Origin: Flavobacterium johnsoniae UW101
GTDB taxonomy: Bacteria; Bacteroidota; Bacteroidia; Flavobacteriales; Flavobacteriaceae
Assembly: GCF_000016645.1 (NCBI RefSeq)
Contig: NC_009441.1
Location: forward strand, 2,790,001 to 2,854,000
DNA length: 64,000 nucleotides
Reading direction: 5' to 3'
Part shown: one piece after another, positions 40,700 to 49,411 of the stretch
How positions within the stretch are numbered: position 1 is the stretch's first letter
Layout of the letters: every line of letters begins with the position of its first letter
Position numbers and translations under genes: made by a program
The notes under the pieces: generated by a model
Database searches by the model: none
What the model was told of the DNA's origin: nothing
The model's input: only the letters and a program-made list of their open reading frames with translations

Positions 40700-41143
40700 A
40701 TGAAAATAAATTTAAAATCAGGAATTGATAAACTGCTTTTCGGAATGAAGCAGAACGATGTTACAGCTGTTTTAGGAAAACCTGATAAAAACTATAAAGA
40801 TGAAGATGACAATGTGATTTTTGTATACAATGCACACAAAATCAGATTGACATTTTATGAAGAAGAAGATTTGAAATTAGGCTATCTTGTGGCTTCTAGC
40901 AATGATCTGGAAGTTTTCGGATTTAAATTAATTGGAAGAAAAATTGCCGATGTTAAAAAAGATTTTGCTGCAAAAGGAATCACAAAATACAATCAGGAAA
41001 CTTTTGATACTTTCGAAAACTATTTCAATGAAGACAACTGGTTTATTCTTCAAACAGAATTTGATGAGGTTGTAAAATTCGAAATAGGAGCGATCATCAA
41101 TAATAAAGATGAATTTGACTGGAAATTTCCTGTGAAGAAATAA
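40700..41143 (+). CDS. Hypothetical protein, 147 aa
   Basis: A cytoplasmic beta-rich protein (KSGIDKLLFGMKQNDVTAVL, GKPDKNYKDEDDNVIFVY, KIRLTFYEEEDLKLGYLVAS). The opening GIDKLLFGMKQNDVTAVLGKPD is a pattern seen in small bacterial proteins of unknown function that begin with a BamE/SmpA-like 'G-M-s-x-x-e-V-x-x-x-L-G-x-P' loop. Whether it shares that fold cannot be shown here. It is isolated between two palindromic repeats. Confidence 0.75.
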   Translation: MKINLKSGIDKLLFGMKQNDVTAVLGKPDKNYKDEDDNVIFVYNAHKIRLTFYEEEDLKLGYLVASSNDLEVFGFKLIGRKIADVKKDFAAKGITKYNQETFDTFENYFNEDNWFILQTEFDEVVKFEIGAIINNKDEFDWKFPVKK

Positions 41144-41154
41144 ACTATTTTTTT

Positions 41155-41230
41155 GTCAGGCTGAGCGAAGTCGAAGCCCAACCCAATGCAGATTTAACTT
41201 GCGAAGGCTTCGACTTCGCTCAGCCTGACA
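41155..41230. repeat. 'ctgagcgaagtcgaag' palindromic repeat, long copy
   Basis: Arms GTCAGGCTGAGCGAAGTCGA and its exact complement at the right end, enclosing about 30 bp. Same family as 40518-40588. Confidence 0.85.
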
Positions 41231-41253
41231 ACCTTAATAAAGTTCCAGTATAA

Positions 41254-41286
41254 AAAAAACCGACAATCACTTGTCGGTTTTTTTAT
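41254..41286. terminator. Bidirectional terminator before the M61 peptidase
   Basis: AAACCGACAA and TTGTCGGTTT arms with a TCAC loop, A run left and T run right; it can end both the 40700 gene and the convergent peptidase gene. Confidence 0.88.
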
Positions 41287-41299
41287 GGGTTAGAAAGGA

Positions 41300-43153
41300 T
41301 TATCCTTTTAACCATGCATTTTTAATTTTGTCTTTTGAAGCATCAGTCGCTTTAAAAGTTTCAGTTTCTTCAAACGGAAGTTTAACGGTTCCTTTTATGG
41401 TTTCTTCTTTACCGCCGCGTTTTACTTTTAAAGTAATAGGATCATTTTCTTTCCAGTTTTCACTTTCAGTAATAAGATCATAAATGTTTTCTAAAGAATA
41501 TGCTTTGTTGTTTACTGCTAAAATTTTATCGCCTCCTTTTAAGTTAAGATTTTTAAAGAATGCACTTGGTTCAATATCAGAACGAACAGCAATTTCTTTT
41601 GTTTGTTTATCAATTGTGATGTATGGAGTTTGACCTTTTAAGAAAATTGGACCTGCCTTTTTTTCTTTTGATTTTGTTACTCCTGCTTTAGCCAGATAAA
41701 AATCGTAAGGAATTGGTGTAGTTCCTGCTACATATTTGTTTAGGAATTCGCCCACTTCAGGATAAGTTAAAGACGTTATTTTAGCAAAAAGCTCATCATC
41801 ATTAAATGGTTTATTAACGCCATATTCTTCAGAAAGTTTGTGCATTAAATCAAGAATCCCTCTTTCTCCGTTGCTTTTTTCTCTAATGATAATGTCAATG
41901 CACATACCTATTAAAGCACCTTTTTGATATACATTTAAGTATTGATCTTTATATGGCTGCTCTAATACATTTTTACTCATTACAGTAAATGACATAGTAT
42001 CATCTAAAGTTTTTGCCTGCTCAATTTTATCAGCAATACGAGAATAGAACTCAGCTTCATCAATTAATCCCTGATTAATTTGGAAAAGGTTGGCAAAATA
42101 CTCTGTTACACCTTCATACATCCATAAATGTTCAGACATTTTTGGTGCGTTATAATCAAAATACTGAATTTCTTTTGAGTGAATGGTTAATGGAGTTACA
42201 ATATGAAAGAATTCGTGAGAAACCACATCTTTCATAGATTCTACCAGTTTTTCTTTCGGCATAGTCTCAGGAAGTACTACTGTAGTTGCTGTTGGGTGTT
42301 CTAAAGCTCCAAAACCGTGTGCATCGTCTTTAGCCATGCTTGATAAGTACAGTAAAACGGTATATTTTTTAGTAGAGTTTACTTTTCCTAAAAAGTTTTT
42401 CTGAGCCGTCATCATTGTTTTCATTTCCGGAGTAATACTTTCTGCAGTAAATTTTCCAGTTGGAGAATAAACCGCAATTAAAATATCCATTCCGTTAACG
42501 TTAAATGTTGTATAATCTGGTTTAGAATACATAATTGGATTTTCTACCAATACCGCATAACGAGGTGTTGTAAAAACATCGCTTGTTTTGCTTGCATCTT
42601 CATCTGTCATTGAAGTTGCTCCCCAAAGTGTTTCAGGATGTGTAATGGTCACTTTGTAAGGAACTTCTAAATTATCTTTAAAATAACCTACAAAACCATG
42701 TGTATTTACCATGAAATTTACACCTGCATTGATATTTGTTCCCGCTGGAGAGAAAACATCATCATTACCAAATCCGGTTCCTTTTTCAGTATCAAAAGTA
42801 TCATTAACTAAATAGGTAATTTTTGCCAGCGCTTTTGCATTTGAAATAGACCATGAATTATCGTCAAGTCTTTTTACAGTTAAAGGATTTCCTTTAACAT
42901 CAAATGCTTTAAAATCTTCAGAATATTTTCCGTAGTTGTCTGTAGAATACGTTCCTGGGACTGTTTTTGGAATGCTGTAAACGATTTCATCTGTTTTAAT
43001 TTTTGGCGGTGTTACCGTTACTAAAACCTTATCATCTTTTACATCAGTTAAATTAATATTAACATCTACCACATTGCTTTTTCCAGCAGTGCTACCTGTT
43101 TTACAGCTCCAAAGCGTTACGGCAAGAGCTAATGTGTAAAGTATTTTTTTCAT
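41300..43153 (-). CDS. M61 family metallopeptidase with PDZ domain, lipoprotein
   Basis: 617 aa from the ATG at 43153, where MKKILYTLALAVTLWSC is a lipoprotein signal (Cys17); the frame is open 108 bp further but through the terminator region of the next gene. The zinc motif HEFFH (313-317) with the downstream Glu in MYEGVTEYFANL is the M61 active site. The C-terminal part has a PDZ-like domain (LNLKGGDKILAVNNKAYSLE). M61 enzymes are aminopeptidases with preference for Gly/Ala. It is expected at the outer membrane or periplasm. Monocistronic by the terminators on both sides. Confidence 0.92.
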   Translation of the reverse strand: MKKILYTLALAVTLWSCKTGSTAGKSNVVDVNINLTDVKDDKVLVTVTPPKIKTDEIVYSIPKTVPGTYSTDNYGKYSEDFKAFDVKGNPLTVKRLDDNSWSISNAKALAKITYLVNDTFDTEKGTGFGNDDVFSPAGTNINAGVNFMVNTHGFVGYFKDNLEVPYKVTITHPETLWGATSMTDEDASKTSDVFTTPRYAVLVENPIMYSKPDYTTFNVNGMDILIAVYSPTGKFTAESITPEMKTMMTAQKNFLGKVNSTKKYTVLLYLSSMAKDDAHGFGALEHPTATTVVLPETMPKEKLVESMKDVVSHEFFHIVTPLTIHSKEIQYFDYNAPKMSEHLWMYEGVTEYFANLFQINQGLIDEAEFYSRIADKIEQAKTLDDTMSFTVMSKNVLEQPYKDQYLNVYQKGALIGMCIDIIIREKSNGERGILDLMHKLSEEYGVNKPFNDDELFAKITSLTYPEVGEFLNKYVAGTTPIPYDFYLAKAGVTKSKEKKAGPIFLKGQTPYITIDKQTKEIAVRSDIEPSAFFKNLNLKGGDKILAVNNKAYSLENIYDLITESENWKENDPITLKVKRGGKEETIKGTVKLPFEETETFKATDASKDKIKNAWLKG

Positions 43154-43225
43154 TTGTTTATGTTTAGTTATGTGTATTGGACTTAAAAATTGTTTAAAAG
43201 TTACAATAAATTTAAAAATATAAAA

Positions 43226-43250
43226 AAAACTCCCGAAATCAGGAGTTTTA
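43226..43250 (-). terminator. Terminator of the DUF2805 gene
   Basis: AACTCC and GGAGTT arms with T run on the minus strand, directly after the stop of the 43254-43532 gene. Confidence 0.75.
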
Positions 43251-43253
43251 ATC

Positions 43254-43532
43254 TTAGTCAAATTTATTTTTTATATAATATTTTCCGTCCAAATCTTCGT
43301 CAAAATCATCAATTTTAATTGGTTTTGGTTTAGGTTTATTTGCAATAGCCTTCTTTTTCCACATCTCAAATTTTTCAAGAGGCATTTTCTTTTTCATGAT
43401 TTCAAGAACTTCTTTTTCTGCCAATCCAAATTCTTTTTTTATAATTTCAAATGGATTTCTTTCTTCTAAGGCTAACGAAACAAGTTTTTCCGTTTGTTCC
43501 CAATTCAACTCTTTGCGGTTACTCTTTTTCAT
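43254..43532 (-). CDS. DUF2805 / TIGR03643 family protein
   Basis: 92 aa. LNWEQTEKLVSLALEERNPF, then EIIKKEFGLAEKEVLEIMKK and MPLEKFEMWKKKA match the DUF2805 family, which reads like a small helix-turn-helix-type protein conserved in marine and aquatic bacteria. The C-terminus is acidic (DDFDEDLDGKYY). Function not known. It is transcribed as its own small unit; a terminator separates it from the M61 peptidase gene downstream. Confidence 0.85.
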   Translation of the reverse strand: MKKSNRKELNWEQTEKLVSLALEERNPFEIIKKEFGLAEKEVLEIMKKKMPLEKFEMWKKKAIANKPKPKPIKIDDFDEDLDGKYYIKNKFD

Positions 43533-43645
43533 CTCGTGAAAATTAATTCAAAATAGAGGGTTAATGATTAATAGATTGATTTTCATTTTATATATCAATA
43601 TTAATAAAAAAAATAATTAGTTGTTTCGATGGACTATAATTTTTT

Positions 43646-44482
43646 TTATTGATTTTTAGTGTTTTTAACAGATCTGGATTTTTGAAACGGAATTTGAAGT
43701 AAATTTTTTAATTCGTTGTTTTCTTCACGCTTCATGTGCGTATCTACGCCATAAATTAACTGATCTTTTGGTAAAGTGGTAAATGTGCCGAAAAGCCTGT
43801 CCCAAACCGAAAAAATATTACCATAATTACTGTCTGTATAAGGTAAAACATAATGATGATGTACTTTGTGCATATTAGGAGAAACAATAAAATAGCTCAG
43901 AAAAACATCTAATTTATGTGGCAGGGAAATATTAGCATGATTGAATTGTGAGGCAACCACAGAAAGTGACTGATAAAGAAAAACCATCCACATAGGGCTT
44001 CCTACAATTAAAACGCCAAGTGTAGTAAAAGCGAAACGTATTACGCTTTCGCCGGGATGATGCCGGTTTGCTGTTGTGGTGTCAATCCAGGTATCGGTAT
44101 GGTGTATAAGATGAAAACGCCACAAAAACTTTACTTTATGTTCGATTAAATGTACTAAATAAGCGCCTATTAAATCCAATAAAAGCAAACCTATAATGGT
44201 ATAGAGCCAAATTGACATTTGAGGAAGCCATTGCAGAATTCCAAAATGATTTTCTGTTGTCCAGGCAGCTGTTTTTATTAGAATAAAAGCCAGAATAAAA
44301 TTTACGATAATTGTGGTAATGGTAAAGAAAATATTGATTCCGGCATGATGCCATTTTTTGTACTGCATTTGAAACAGTGGAAATGTATTTTCAATTAACC
44401 AAAAAATGGTAATACCGCCCACTAAAATTAAGCTCCGGTGTGAAGACGGAATAGTACTGAAGTAAGAAATAATTTCGTTCAT
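43646..44482 (-). CDS. Sterol desaturase / fatty acid hydroxylase family protein
   Basis: 278 aa with four or more membrane helices (LILVGGITIFWLIENTF at the start). The histidine clusters that bind two irons are present: HLIEH near residue 110, FHLIHHTDTWIDTTTANRHH near 123-142 and HKVHHHYVLPYTD near 204-216. Such enzymes hydroxylate or desaturate lipids; in Flavobacteriaceae the substrate is often a carotenoid or an unusual fatty acid, but none is shown here. It lies 120 bp downstream of the GlsB-like gene on the same strand. Confidence 0.9.
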   Translation of the reverse strand: MNEIISYFSTIPSSHRSLILVGGITIFWLIENTFPLFQMQYKKWHHAGINIFFTITTIIVNFILAFILIKTAAWTTENHFGILQWLPQMSIWLYTIIGLLLLDLIGAYLVHLIEHKVKFLWRFHLIHHTDTWIDTTTANRHHPGESVIRFAFTTLGVLIVGSPMWMVFLYQSLSVVASQFNHANISLPHKLDVFLSYFIVSPNMHKVHHHYVLPYTDSNYGNIFSVWDRLFGTFTTLPKDQLIYGVDTHMKREENNELKNLLQIPFQKSRSVKNTKNQ

Positions 44483-44602
44483 AACAATTAGATTTGAGTT
44501 AGAAAGAAGCTTTTCCTTTTTGATTTTATCTAAAGAAAAAGAGAAAACCTAATATAAATATATCTGATTTTCTCTTTAAATTTTATAATTGGTTAAATAT
44601 TT

Positions 44603-44845
44603 TTATGCTTTTTTTATCAAACTGATAATAAATAATAATATCCAGGCACCTCCTACAGCAATTAAAATCTGCCATAAAAGTCCGCCGCCGCCAATACCAA
44701 GTTTGCCTGCCAGCCATCCGCCAAATATACCGCCAATTATTCCAACAATTATATTACCAATTAGTCCGAAACCTGCACCTTTCCAAATTTGGCCAGCCAG
44801 CCATCCCGAAATTGCTCCAATAAGTAAAAAATATAAAAAACTCAT
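44603..44845 (-). CDS. GlsB/YeaQ/YmgE family stress-response membrane protein
   Basis: 80 aa, three transmembrane helices rich in Gly and Ile (FLYFLLIGAISGWLAGQIW; GLIGNIIVGIIGGIFGGWLA; ILIAVGGAWILLFIISLI). The repeated GGxxxG-type pattern is diagnostic of the transglycosylase-associated / GlsB family. Members are induced by envelope or acid stress, but their mechanism is unknown. It lies 18 bp downstream of the aquaporin gene, so the two are almost surely cotranscribed. Confidence 0.93.
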   Translation of the reverse strand: MSFLYFLLIGAISGWLAGQIWKGAGFGLIGNIIVGIIGGIFGGWLAGKLGIGGGGLLWQILIAVGGAWILLFIISLIKKA

Positions 44846-44863
44846 GATATAATAAATTTTGTT

Positions 44864-45580
44864 TTAGTTTGTATGATCTTGTGTATGATTTTGTAATAAT
44901 GATTTGTAAATAAATCCGGCTGTAATTGCGCCTAAAATCGGTGCTGCCCAAAACACCCAAACCTGAGTAAGAGGCGTTCCGCCTACAAATATAGCCTGAG
45001 ATAATGATCTGGCAGGATTTACAGATGTATTGGTAATTGGAATACTAATTAAATGAATTAAGGTTAAGGCAAGACCTATTGCTATGCCGGCAAATCTTCC
45101 GTTTGCAAACTTATCTGTAGCACCTAAAATTACCAGTAAGAAAAATAAAGTCAATACAAATTCGGCAATAAAAGCAGCCTGAAATGAATATCCATCAGGA
45201 GAAAAAGCACCAAAACCATTTGAGGCAAAAGCTCCGGCTTTAGTATTATCAATTACAAACCCAGCTTTTCCAGATGCAATTGTATATAAGGTTCCTGCTG
45301 CTGTTATTGCACCAACACACTGGGCAGCAATGTAAGGAAGAAGATCTTTGGCAGAAAATCGTCCGCCAGCCCATAAACCAAATGAAACAGCAGGATTAAA
45401 ATGTCCGCCTGAGATGTGCCCAACGGCATAAGCCATTGTTAAAACCGTTAAACCAAATGCCAAGGCAACACCAGCAAACCCAATTCCCAGAGTAGGATAT
45501 CCGGCAGCAAAGACAGCGCTTCCGCATCCTCCAAAAACCAGCCAATAAGTTCCGAAGAACTCAGCAAATAATTTTTTCAT
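44864..45580 (-). CDS. aqpZ: Aquaporin Z
   Basis: 238 aa with six transmembrane helices and two half-helices carrying the NPA motifs ([16 protein letters not shown], and [17 protein letters not shown]). The second includes the arginine of the selectivity filter. AqpZ-type channels pass water rather than glycerol; the residues near [20 protein letters not shown] in the first helix fit this. The gene begins the pair with the GlsB-like gene, followed on the same strand by the sterol desaturase-like gene. Confidence 0.94.
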   Translation of the reverse strand: MKKLFAEFFGTYWLVFGGCGSAVFAAGYPTLGIGFAGVALAFGLTVLTMAYAVGHISGGHFNPAVSFGLWAGGRFSAKDLLPYIAAQCVGAITAAGTLYTIASGKAGFVIDNTKAGAFASNGFGAFSPDGYSFQAAFIAEFVLTLFFLLVILGATDKFANGRFAGIAIGLALTLIHLISIPITNTSVNPARSLSQAIFVGGTPLTQVWVFWAAPILGAITAGFIYKSLLQNHTQDHTN

Positions 45581-45613
45581 AATAAAATAATTTTAGATTA
45601 ATAGATTTGATTG

Positions 45614-45970
45614 TTAAAGGGTATATTGGAATGCCCAAATAATCAAAACTAATTGTAAGGGCAAACGTACAAATAAAATCCATTTTGGCAAGTTAAAACC
45701 TGCTTTTTTATTTTGAAACATATAAAGATTTGCAGGGAATATCGCGATTAAAAGTGCAATAATTCCCCATGCGGCATATTGTGTTGTAAGGGTAAACATC
45801 AGTAAGATGCCTAATACAATTTCGGCAATACCGCTTACAGCATTTATTAATTTTGGGCTTTTAAAAAAAGGAGGAATGATTTTGATGTACATTCCGGGAT
45901 TACGAAAATGATTGAATCCGGCAAGTATATAAAGTATCGCCATTAAATATAAATGCCAGGGTAAGTTCAT
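45614..45970 (-). CDS. DoxX-like membrane protein
   Basis: 118 aa with four predicted helices (WHLYLMAILYILAGFNHF; INAVSGIAEIVLGILLMFTL; AWGIIALLIAIFPANLYMF; LPLQLVLIIWAFQ). The short length, the GFNHFRNPGMYIKIIPP opening and GIAEIVLGI pattern fit the DoxX/DoxD-like family, whose members often act in redox or envelope stress but lack a firm biochemical role. It lies 33 bp upstream of aqpZ on the same strand, so it may start the operon. Confidence 0.88.
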   Translation of the reverse strand: MNLPWHLYLMAILYILAGFNHFRNPGMYIKIIPPFFKSPKLINAVSGIAEIVLGILLMFTLTTQYAAWGIIALLIAIFPANLYMFQNKKAGFNLPKWILFVRLPLQLVLIIWAFQYTL

Positions 45971-46057
45971 GATAGTTAATTATTTATAACGAAATTATAA
46001 AAAAATTAACACTTATTGCATTACAAGGCAGTTTTTTTTAATAAGGCGCAAAAAATC

Positions 46058-46954
46058 TTAAATTTTACGTTTGAAATTTATATTCATGATAATGATTGCA
46101 AGAATGATCAGAATAATTCCGATCCATTGCGTAAGAATTACTTTTTCATTCAAAAGAACAAATGCCATCATAACAGAAACCGGCAGTTCCAGAGCCGAAA
46201 CAATACTTCCTAATCCAATTCCGGTTAACGGGAAACCTAAATTCATAAGGATTGGAGGAATTATAGTTCCAAACAAAGACAAAATAATTCCCCATTTTAG
46301 GAAAATTGCCAGATTGAAAGGTGTAACCTGAGTAATAAATCCAAATGTAAATACAATGATAGAACCTCCTAAAAGCATAAATAAGCTTCTTTGTGCTGGT
46401 GAAATTTCGGTTGCTACACGATTGGCAGTAAACATTGTTGTTGTAAAAGAAGCTGCAGCTAAAACACCCCAGACAATTCCTCTCCAGTCAAGCGCGATAT
46501 CATTTTTAAGAATATTTGTAGCTAAAACAGTTCCAAAAAGAACTATAAAAACAGCAATCACTTTTTGCTTTGAAGGTAATTTTTTTTCTAAAATCATTTC
46601 CAGTAAAACTCCCATCCAAACAGTCTGCATTAATAAAACGATTCCAATAGAAACCGGAATAAATTTTACTGCCAGATAATAAAACAAACTCGTCATTCCT
46701 AACGATGTTCCGGCAAGCATTAAACTGAAAATATTTTTTGGAGTAGCTTTTACTACTTTATCTTTATTTTTTAATTTTTGAAAGGTATTAATAATCAAAA
46801 CGCCGATAATTCCAAGTATAAATTGAGATGTTGTTACCTCTGCTGTAGTATATCCTTCTGAATAAGCCATTTTTACGAAAGTAGCTAACATTCCGTAAGT
46901 TGTAGCTCCTAAAGCAACTAAAATTACCCCTTTTAATACGTTGTTTTGTGACAT
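46058..46954 (-). CDS. EamA/DMT family transporter
   Basis: 299 aa from ATG 46954 (MSQNNVLKGVILVALGATTY); the frame is open 27 bp further up, but the -7 box TACCTTTG at 46988-46995 would then leave almost no leader. About ten membrane helices in two EamA halves, the first around VILVALGATTYGMLATFVKM, the second around GIVWGVLAAASFTTTMFTAN. DMT transporters move amino acids, nucleotides or other metabolites across the inner membrane; substrate unknown. It lies 88 bp upstream of the DoxX-like gene. Confidence 0.9.
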   Translation of the reverse strand: MSQNNVLKGVILVALGATTYGMLATFVKMAYSEGYTTAEVTTSQFILGIIGVLIINTFQKLKNKDKVVKATPKNIFSLMLAGTSLGMTSLFYYLAVKFIPVSIGIVLLMQTVWMGVLLEMILEKKLPSKQKVIAVFIVLFGTVLATNILKNDIALDWRGIVWGVLAAASFTTTMFTANRVATEISPAQRSLFMLLGGSIIVFTFGFITQVTPFNLAIFLKWGIILSLFGTIIPPILMNLGFPLTGIGLGSIVSALELPVSVMMAFVLLNEKVILTQWIGIILIILAIIIMNINFKRKI

Positions 46955-46987
46955 TTTGATTGTTTGTTTTAAAAAATTCAAGCCGGC

Positions 46988-46995
46988 AAAGGTAA
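46988..46995 (-). promoter_or_regulatory. -7 box of the EamA transporter gene
   Basis: TACCTTTG on the minus strand, consistent with TAnnTTTG; leader about 29 nt to the ATG at 46954. Confidence 0.5.
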
Positions 46996-47102
46996 GCTAT
47001 TTTATTTAGGAATTAATAGAAAATATACGCAAACGTTATCATTGTGCCTGCCTGAAGTGCCTTATTTGGTTTTACTTTAAAGATTTAGCAGAATACGGAA
47101 AT

Positions 47103-47137
47103 AAAAAAGCCGTCAACTTTTAATTGACGGCTTTTTA
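47103..47137 (-). terminator. Terminator of the first peptidyl-prolyl isomerase gene
   Basis: AAAGCCGTCAA and TTGACGGCTTT, a perfect 11-bp stem, with T run on the minus strand. Confidence 0.9.
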
Positions 47138-47156
47138 TATATTTTAAGTAAAAGAA

Positions 47157-48275
47157 TTATTTTACCGGTTGATTTTGATAAGTTTCGATTTCGAAAATCA
47201 AAGTTGCATTTGGCGGAATTACACCCCCGGCACCTTTTTCTCCATAAGCTAAATTAGAGGGCAGGAAGAAAATGGCTTTTTCTCCGTCTGTCATCATATC
47301 CAGAGCTTCAATAAATCCCGGAATCATACCGTCTTTTTTACCCACTGTAAAAGGAAAAGCTTTATATCCTCCTTGTGCATCTCTGTTTGGATCGTATTTT
47401 CCGTAAGCTTTTGCAACTTCGGCCATACTGCTGTCAAAAAGAGTTCCGTCTTCAAAATATCCAGCGTAATGGAAATAGATTGTAGAACCTTCAGCACCTT
47501 TTACGCCAGTTCCTTTTTTAGTAATTACATATTTTAAGTTTGATGGTGTTGTAGTTGCTTTAGCTTTTGTTGCTGCAAAATAAGCTGCTTTTGCAGCTAC
47601 TACTTTTTTAGCTTCTTCTTTTTTAGCCGCTTCTTTTTTTACATCGTCGCTTAAAACTTTTAAAGCATCAAATTTCTTTGCTGCTGCACCTTTGCGTGTA
47701 ATAACAATTTTTGTCATAACATCATCCTGAACAATTTTATTTACATTGTCCATTCCAGAAACTACGTGTCCAAAAATGGTATGTTTTCCATTTAACCACG
47801 GAGTGTCTTTATGTGTAATAAAAAATTGGCTTCCGTTTGTTGCAGGACCAGAATTTGCCATGGCTAAAACACCGCCTTTTTCAAATTTTAAATCGTCTAC
47901 AAATTCATCTTTAAAAGAAAAACCAGGACCTCCAGAACCATTTCCGTCTGGGTCACCTCCCTGAATCATGAAATCATTAATAACTCTGTGAAATTTTAAC
48001 CCGTTATAAAATGGTTTTCCTTTAAGGGATGCCTTAACATTAGGATTTGTTCCTTCTGCCAAAGTAATAAAGTTTGCTACTGTTACCGGAGCTTTTACAT
48101 ATTCTAATGATAAAACAATATCTCCTTTTGTTGTAGAGATTGTAGCAAAAATACCATCGTTTGGATCTGTTGCTGCAACAGTTTTTGCAGGAGCTGTTTT
48201 TGCTGCCGGTTTTTTAGTTTGTGCCTGAATGTTTAATACAGCCAGACAAAATAAAAATAGAAATTTAAATTTCAT
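47157..48275 (-). CDS. Peptidyl-prolyl isomerase, cyclophilin-FKBP fusion (copy 1)
   Basis: 372 aa, exported (signal peptide FLFLFCLAVLNIQA). An N-terminal cyclophilin domain holds FHRVINDFMIQGGDPDGNGS, GVLAMANSGPATNGSQFFIT and WLNGKHTIFGHVVSGM. A charged helical linker rich in Lys/Ala (KKEAAKKEEAKKVVAAKA) leads to an FKBP domain (VYFHYAG-type AGYFEDGTLFDSS, MIPGFIEALDMM, YGEKGAGGVIPPNATLIFEI). Both folds catalyse proline cis-trans isomerisation in envelope protein folding. A sister copy lies just upstream (48323), then gldI. Three foldases in a row suggest service to secreted or gliding proteins. Confidence 0.93.
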   Translation of the reverse strand: MKFKFLFLFCLAVLNIQAQTKKPAAKTAPAKTVAATDPNDGIFATISTTKGDIVLSLEYVKAPVTVANFITLAEGTNPNVKASLKGKPFYNGLKFHRVINDFMIQGGDPDGNGSGGPGFSFKDEFVDDLKFEKGGVLAMANSGPATNGSQFFITHKDTPWLNGKHTIFGHVVSGMDNVNKIVQDDVMTKIVITRKGAAAKKFDALKVLSDDVKKEAAKKEEAKKVVAAKAAYFAATKAKATTTPSNLKYVITKKGTGVKGAEGSTIYFHYAGYFEDGTLFDSSMAEVAKAYGKYDPNRDAQGGYKAFPFTVGKKDGMIPGFIEALDMMTDGEKAIFFLPSNLAYGEKGAGGVIPPNATLIFEIETYQNQPVK

Positions 48276-48322
48276 CGTATCTAGAATTTAAGTCTATAAT
48301 ATAATTACTAGTTATGTAATAA

Positions 48323-49396
48323 TTATGGTTTCTCTAATAATTGAACTTCAAAAATAATATTTGCATTTGGCGGGATAACTCCTCCTGCACCAGTTGCTCC
48401 ATAAGCTAAATGAGATGGAATAAAAAGAACCGCTTTGTCTCCAAAAGAAAGTTTTTCGATACCTTCGATAAATCCAGGAATTAAACCGTCTTTGCGTCCT
48501 GCCTGAAATGGAATTGGCTGATAACCTTTTGCTTCGGCTCTGGCAGCGTCAAATTTTCCAAATGTTTTATTAACATCTTCTATACTTGAATCAAATAAAG
48601 TTCCGTCTTCAAGAAAACCGGCATAATGAATATAAACCTGAGCTCCAGTTGCTGGTTTTTTACCAGAACCTTTTTCAGTAATAACATATTCTAAACCGCT
48701 TGAAGTTTTTGTTGCTTTTGGTTTTATTGAAGCATAATAATCTACTTTTTCTTTTTGAGCTCCTGCAAATTTGCTTTTTTCTTTAGCTGCTTCTGCAAAA
48801 TAGTCGTGAAATACTTTTACAGCATCAAATTTTTTAGCAGCTTCACCATTTCTGATAATGCTTACAGAAACGATTGTATCGCCCTGAACCACTTTATTTA
48901 CAACTTCTTGTCCTTTTTCGTCAACAACATGTCCAAATATAGTGTGTTTATTGTCTAACCATGGAGTATCAACATGTGTAATAAAAAATTGGCTGCTGTT
49001 TGTTCCAGGACCATTATTTGCCATGGCTAAAATACCCGCTTTATCAAATTTTAAATCTGAAAATTCGTCTTTAAATTTGTATCCTGCATCTCCAGATCCA
49101 GTTCCTTCCGGATCTCCAGATTGAATCATGAAATTTTCAATAACTCTGTGAAATTTTAATCCGTTGTAAAAAGGTTTGCTTTTTAAATAATCTTTGGTAA
49201 CAAATTCGTTTTTACCTTCGGCTAACGTTACAAAATTAGCAACAGTTATTGGTGCTTTTTTATAATCTAATTCAACAATAATATGTCCTTTATTAGTTTC
49301 GATATCAGCATATAAACCATCTGGCAGATTACTGTGTTCGTTCTTGCATGAATAAAACGAGCTAACGGCTAATAACAATAGAAAAATCTTCTTCAT
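48323..49396 (-). CDS. Peptidyl-prolyl isomerase, cyclophilin-FKBP fusion (copy 2), lipoprotein
   Basis: 357 aa with a lipobox (LLAVSSFYSC). Same architecture as the gene at 47157: cyclophilin domain (FHRVIENFMIQSGDPEGTGS, GILAMANNGPGTNSSQFFIT, WLDNKHTIFGHVVDEKG), a short linker and an FKBP domain (AGFLEDGTLFDSSIEDV, LIPGFIEGIEKL, YGATGAGGVIPPNANIIFEV). The shorter linker and the lipidated N-terminus distinguish it from copy 1. It lies 16 bp from the end of gldI and 48 bp from copy 1, so the three form an operon, the paralogs arising by tandem duplication. Confidence 0.93.
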   Translation of the reverse strand: MKKIFLLLLAVSSFYSCKNEHSNLPDGLYADIETNKGHIIVELDYKKAPITVANFVTLAEGKNEFVTKDYLKSKPFYNGLKFHRVIENFMIQSGDPEGTGSGDAGYKFKDEFSDLKFDKAGILAMANNGPGTNSSQFFITHVDTPWLDNKHTIFGHVVDEKGQEVVNKVVQGDTIVSVSIIRNGEAAKKFDAVKVFHDYFAEAAKEKSKFAGAQKEKVDYYASIKPKATKTSSGLEYVITEKGSGKKPATGAQVYIHYAGFLEDGTLFDSSIEDVNKTFGKFDAARAEAKGYQPIPFQAGRKDGLIPGFIEGIEKLSFGDKAVLFIPSHLAYGATGAGGVIPPNANIIFEVQLLEKP

Positions 49397-49411
49397 TTTT
49401 TAAAACGTTTT

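Noticed and set aside
46071..46331. Plus-strand ORFs within the EamA transporter region (86 aa and 107 aa)
   Set aside because: Antisense to a well-supported membrane transporter; no coding signals.
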